Shown here: positions 62,437 to 64,000 of the stretch, one piece after another
Layout of the letters: every line of letters starts with the position of its first letter
Numbering within the stretch: the first letter of the stretch is position 1
Assembly (NCBI RefSeq): GCF_042747725.1
Contig: NZ_JBHZGO010000112.1
Span: forward strand, 1 to 64,000
From: FACHB-T130 sp042747725
GTDB taxonomy: Bacteria; Cyanobacteriota; Cyanobacteriia; Cyanobacteriales; FACHB-T130
Length of the DNA stretch: 64,000 nucleotides
Direction: 5' to 3'
Program-made: the position numbers and the translations under genes
Notes under the pieces: model-generated
Databases searched by the model: none
Seen by the model: the letters and a program-made list of their open reading frames with translations, nothing else
What the model was told of the DNA's origin: nothing

Positions 62437-63609
62437 ATGTTGGTACTGGAGGCAAAACTGAAGGGCGAAAAACAGCAGTTCGAGTTGCTCAATGATGCAA
62501 TTCGCACGGCTCGATTTGTCCAGAATTCTTGTCTGCGGTACTGGATGGACAACCGGGGCACCAATAAATACCACCTGTACAAACTCTGTGCATTGCTTGC
62601 TGCAAATGTCGAATTCCCCTGGTGCAAGAAGCTCAACTCCCAAGCCCGTCAAGCTCACGCCGAACGTGCCTGGGGAGCCATTTCGCGCTTCTTTGAAAAC
62701 TGCAAAAAGCAGATTCCCGGCAAGAAAGGCTATCCCCAATTCAAACGCCCTCAAATCCGCGCTTCTGTGGAATATAAAACCACAGGCTGGAAGCTGTCCG
62801 AGTGCCGACAGTTCATCACCTTCACCGATGGATTCAAAGCCGGAAGGTTTAAGATGTGGGGCACTCGTGATTTGCACTTCTACCAGATTGATCAGATCAA
62901 TCGAGTCAGAGTGGTGCGGCGCAGTGATAGCTATTATGTTCAGTTTTGCCTGGACGTAGAGCGCACTGAAGACCGAGAGCCAACCAAACACACAGTTGGA
63001 TTGGATGTAGGACTGGCTCATTTTCTGACCGACAGTGACGGCAATCAGGTCGAGAATCCACGTCACCTGCGTCATGCTGAGCGGCGATTGAAAAAGGTTC
63101 AGCGTCGCGTGTCTCGCAAGCAGAAAGGGTCTGCAAACCGCAGAAAAGCCGTCAACCGTTTGGGTAGAGCGCATCTCAAAGTTCAACGTCAACGTAAAGA
63201 CTTTGCCTGTAAGTTGGCAAGGTGCGTAGTGAAGTCTAACGACCTCGTGGCGTATGAAGATTTGAAGATTCGCAACATGGTCAAGAATCATCACCTGGCT
63301 AAATCGATTAGTGATATGGCTTGGGGTGAGTTTCGCCGTTGGGTGGAGTATTTTGGCAAAGTGTTTGGAGTCGTCACCGTGGCGGTGTCGCCCCAATACA
63401 CGAGCCAAGACTGCTCGAACTGTGGTGAAAGAGTCAAGAAGGCGTTGAGTCAGAGAACGCATCTTTGTCCGCACTGCGGATATGTTGCAGACCGTGACCA
63501 TAATGCTGCTATCAACATCTTGAATAAAGCAATCAGTACGGTGGGGCACATCGTAACTGCTGCGCCAGACGCAGAAAACGCCTGTGGAGAGTCCGACCTC
63601 TCTCGTTGA
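62437..63609 (+). CDS. tnpB: TnpB RNA-guided nuclease of an IS200/IS605-family element
   Basis: A 390-aa protein with the split RuvC site: D190 in GLDVGLAHFL, E274 in AYEDLKIRNM, and D352/D354 in ADRDHNAAINIL. A zinc ribbon CSNCG...CPHCG sits before the last motif, and an Arg-rich bridge-helix-like part (RRLKKVQRRVSRKQKG) after the first. Family members are programmed by an omega RNA made from the element's 3' end and cut DNA next to a short TAM, ancestral to Cas12. All catalytic residues are present, so it may be active. A long antisense frame across it is a shadow. Confidence 0.92.
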   Translation: MLVLEAKLKGEKQQFELLNDAIRTARFVQNSCLRYWMDNRGTNKYHLYKLCALLAANVEFPWCKKLNSQARQAHAERAWGAISRFFENCKKQIPGKKGYPQFKRPQIRASVEYKTTGWKLSECRQFITFTDGFKAGRFKMWGTRDLHFYQIDQINRVRVVRRSDSYYVQFCLDVERTEDREPTKHTVGLDVGLAHFLTDSDGNQVENPRHLRHAERRLKKVQRRVSRKQKGSANRRKAVNRLGRAHLKVQRQRKDFACKLARCVVKSNDLVAYEDLKIRNMVKNHHLAKSISDMAWGEFRRWVEYFGKVFGVVTVAVSPQYTSQDCSNCGERVKKALSQRTHLCPHCGYVADRDHNAAINILNKAISTVGHIVTAAPDAENACGESDLSR

Positions 63610-63720
63610 ATTGGCAACAATTGAGCATAAGTCGTCTCGTTGAAGCAGGAATTTCAAAAGAGCAATCTTTGGAATCCCCCGCTATATCGGTACGCCGAGC
63701 GAGCGGTGGGAGGATGTCAA
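63500..63720 (+). ncRNA. Predicted omega RNA overlapping the tnpB 3' end
   Basis: In this family the guide scaffold comes from the 3' end of tnpB and the right end of the element. The terminal hairpin at ~63676-63710 (TCGG/CCGA inner stem, CCGCT/AGCGG outer stem) fits. The scaffold has a 34-bp direct duplication of tctcgttgaa (63601 and 63635). Guide sequence would begin right after ~63720. Extent is by family expectation only. Confidence 0.4.
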
Positions 63721-64000
63721 TCAAGTATGACACTACTTAATGATTCAATTGGAACTGTGAAGACGTAGTAGATAACCCCAGCTCCCAAGGTGAGTACGGC
63801 AAGGCTAAACAGAATCACCCAGCGATCCGCAGGTTCGTATGTATCCTCATCAATGTCATGTCGAACAGCGAAGTAGTGCTGGGTTGACAGCAATACCGTT
63901 ACCAAACCAACTAAGGAAAACACTAAACCTAACTTCCACCCATTACCAGGGGGTTGAGGCGCAAGAGGTGGACGGAGGAGACGAAGACGGACGATCAGAA
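63717..64000 (-). CDS. Membrane protein of unknown function, 5' end outside the window
   Basis: The frame is open from base 64000 down to a TGA at 63717-63719. At least 93 residues are visible: a Pro/Arg-rich part (LRPPLAPQPPGNGWK), a TM helix (LGLVFSLVGLVTVLLSTQ), a polar loop (HYFAVRHDIDEDTYEPADR) and a second helix (VILFSLAVLTLGAGVIYYVF). Its stop codon lies inside the last bases of the TnpB element (gatgtcaa), so the insertion has replaced the original C-terminus. A GTG at 63923 is only an internal codon. Confidence 0.6.
   Translation of the reverse strand, partial: LIVRLRLLRPPLAPQPPGNGWKLGLVFSLVGLVTVLLSTQHYFAVRHDIDEDTYEPADRWVILFSLAVLTLGAGVIYYVFTVPIESLSSVILD

Larger units (their letters stand above)
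62240..63720 (+). mobile_element. IS200/IS605-family (IS1341-type) TnpB-only element
   Basis: The element encodes TnpB and no TnpA. The right end has an imperfect hairpin (cccccgctatatcggtacgc and cgagcgagcggtggg) and closes with ggaggatgtcaa at about 63720, the form of many cyanobacterial IS605-type right ends. The left end is not defined by any visible repeat. Mobility would need TnpA from elsewhere. Confidence 0.65.

Noticed and set aside
62254..63657. 467-codon antisense frame across tnpB
   Set aside because: It mirrors the tnpB codons, has no family features and is poor in helices or domains; an antisense shadow of a biased coding sequence.
1..64000. tRNA and rRNA genes
   Set aside because: I looked for T-loop and rRNA-like conserved segments on both strands and saw none convincing; a covariance scan was not possible.

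Overview
This window comes from a cyanobacterium, most likely a filamentous, accessory-rich one. The octamer GCGATCGC (HIP1) is scattered through genes and spacers, typical cyanobacterial palindromic repeats fill the gaps, and the gene content fits: an NRPS locus, a giant Ser/Thr kinase-histidine kinase hybrid, a GH57 protein, and TauE/SafE and AbrB-type membrane proteins. No rRNA, tRNA or CRISPR array was seen.

Layout. 1-1.1 kb: the edge of an IS1-type transposase, a truncated methyltransferase tail and a type II thioesterase. 1.3-8 kb: a serine beta-lactamase-like hydrolase, a penicillin/AHL-acylase-type Ntn hydrolase, a 147-bp tandem duplication, and an ABC siderophore/cobalamin importer (two permeases and an ATPase, no binding protein). 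8.6-13.3 kb: an HNH nuclease pair, a dihydroxyacetone kinase relic, an LD-carboxypeptidase, a 46-aa small protein and a GH57 protein. 13.6-28 kb: a retropepsin-like protease, then a retron. A WGR/HEAT(ARM) protein, a winged-helix/SWIM protein, a structured msr-msd-like RNA and a retron reverse transcriptase lie in a row, followed by a vWA protein. After a GNAT/RHH toxin-antitoxin pair and a WD40 membrane protein comes a second WGR protein, whose C-terminal domain is the same one found twice in the vWA protein. 28.7-34.3 kb: the kinase/ATPase/GAF/histidine kinase giant. 34.4-53.3 kb: a three-module NRPS locus read on the minus strand (C-A-PCP; docking-C-A-NMT-PCP; C-A-PCP-TE), with a haem-oxygenase-fold diiron-type enzyme at one end and a cyclase-family hydrolase at the other. 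It is broken up by an EndoU-type toxin and putative immunity gene, a DUF3800 gene, a nuclease-like gene and an alpha/beta hydrolase. 53.5-64 kb: an ABC-F relic, rsgA, lipid and membrane genes (CDP-alcohol phosphotransferase, TauE/SafE, PAP2, AbrB-type) and an IS200/IS605-family TnpB element inserted at the end of a membrane protein gene.

How the genes work together. The strongest system is the retron at 14.4-23.3 kb. The ARM and SWIM partners match what I recall as the type XIII retron set. A perfect TTGACA-17-TATAAT promoter inside the SWIM gene sits upstream of an RNA with a1/a2 complementary ends (20 bp) and a long msd-type hairpin. The RT carries NAxxH, YADD and VTG motifs. The vWA and second WGR genes may be an extended module. 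By-eye adenylation codes suggest an Ile/Val, N-methyl-Leu and aromatic-like tripeptide for the NRPS, released by a TE domain. The type II TE at 0.4-1.1 kb could service it but lies far away.

A recurring theme is that G/C-run palindromic repeats have inserted in frame inside at least five large genes, including adenylation domains, without breaking them.
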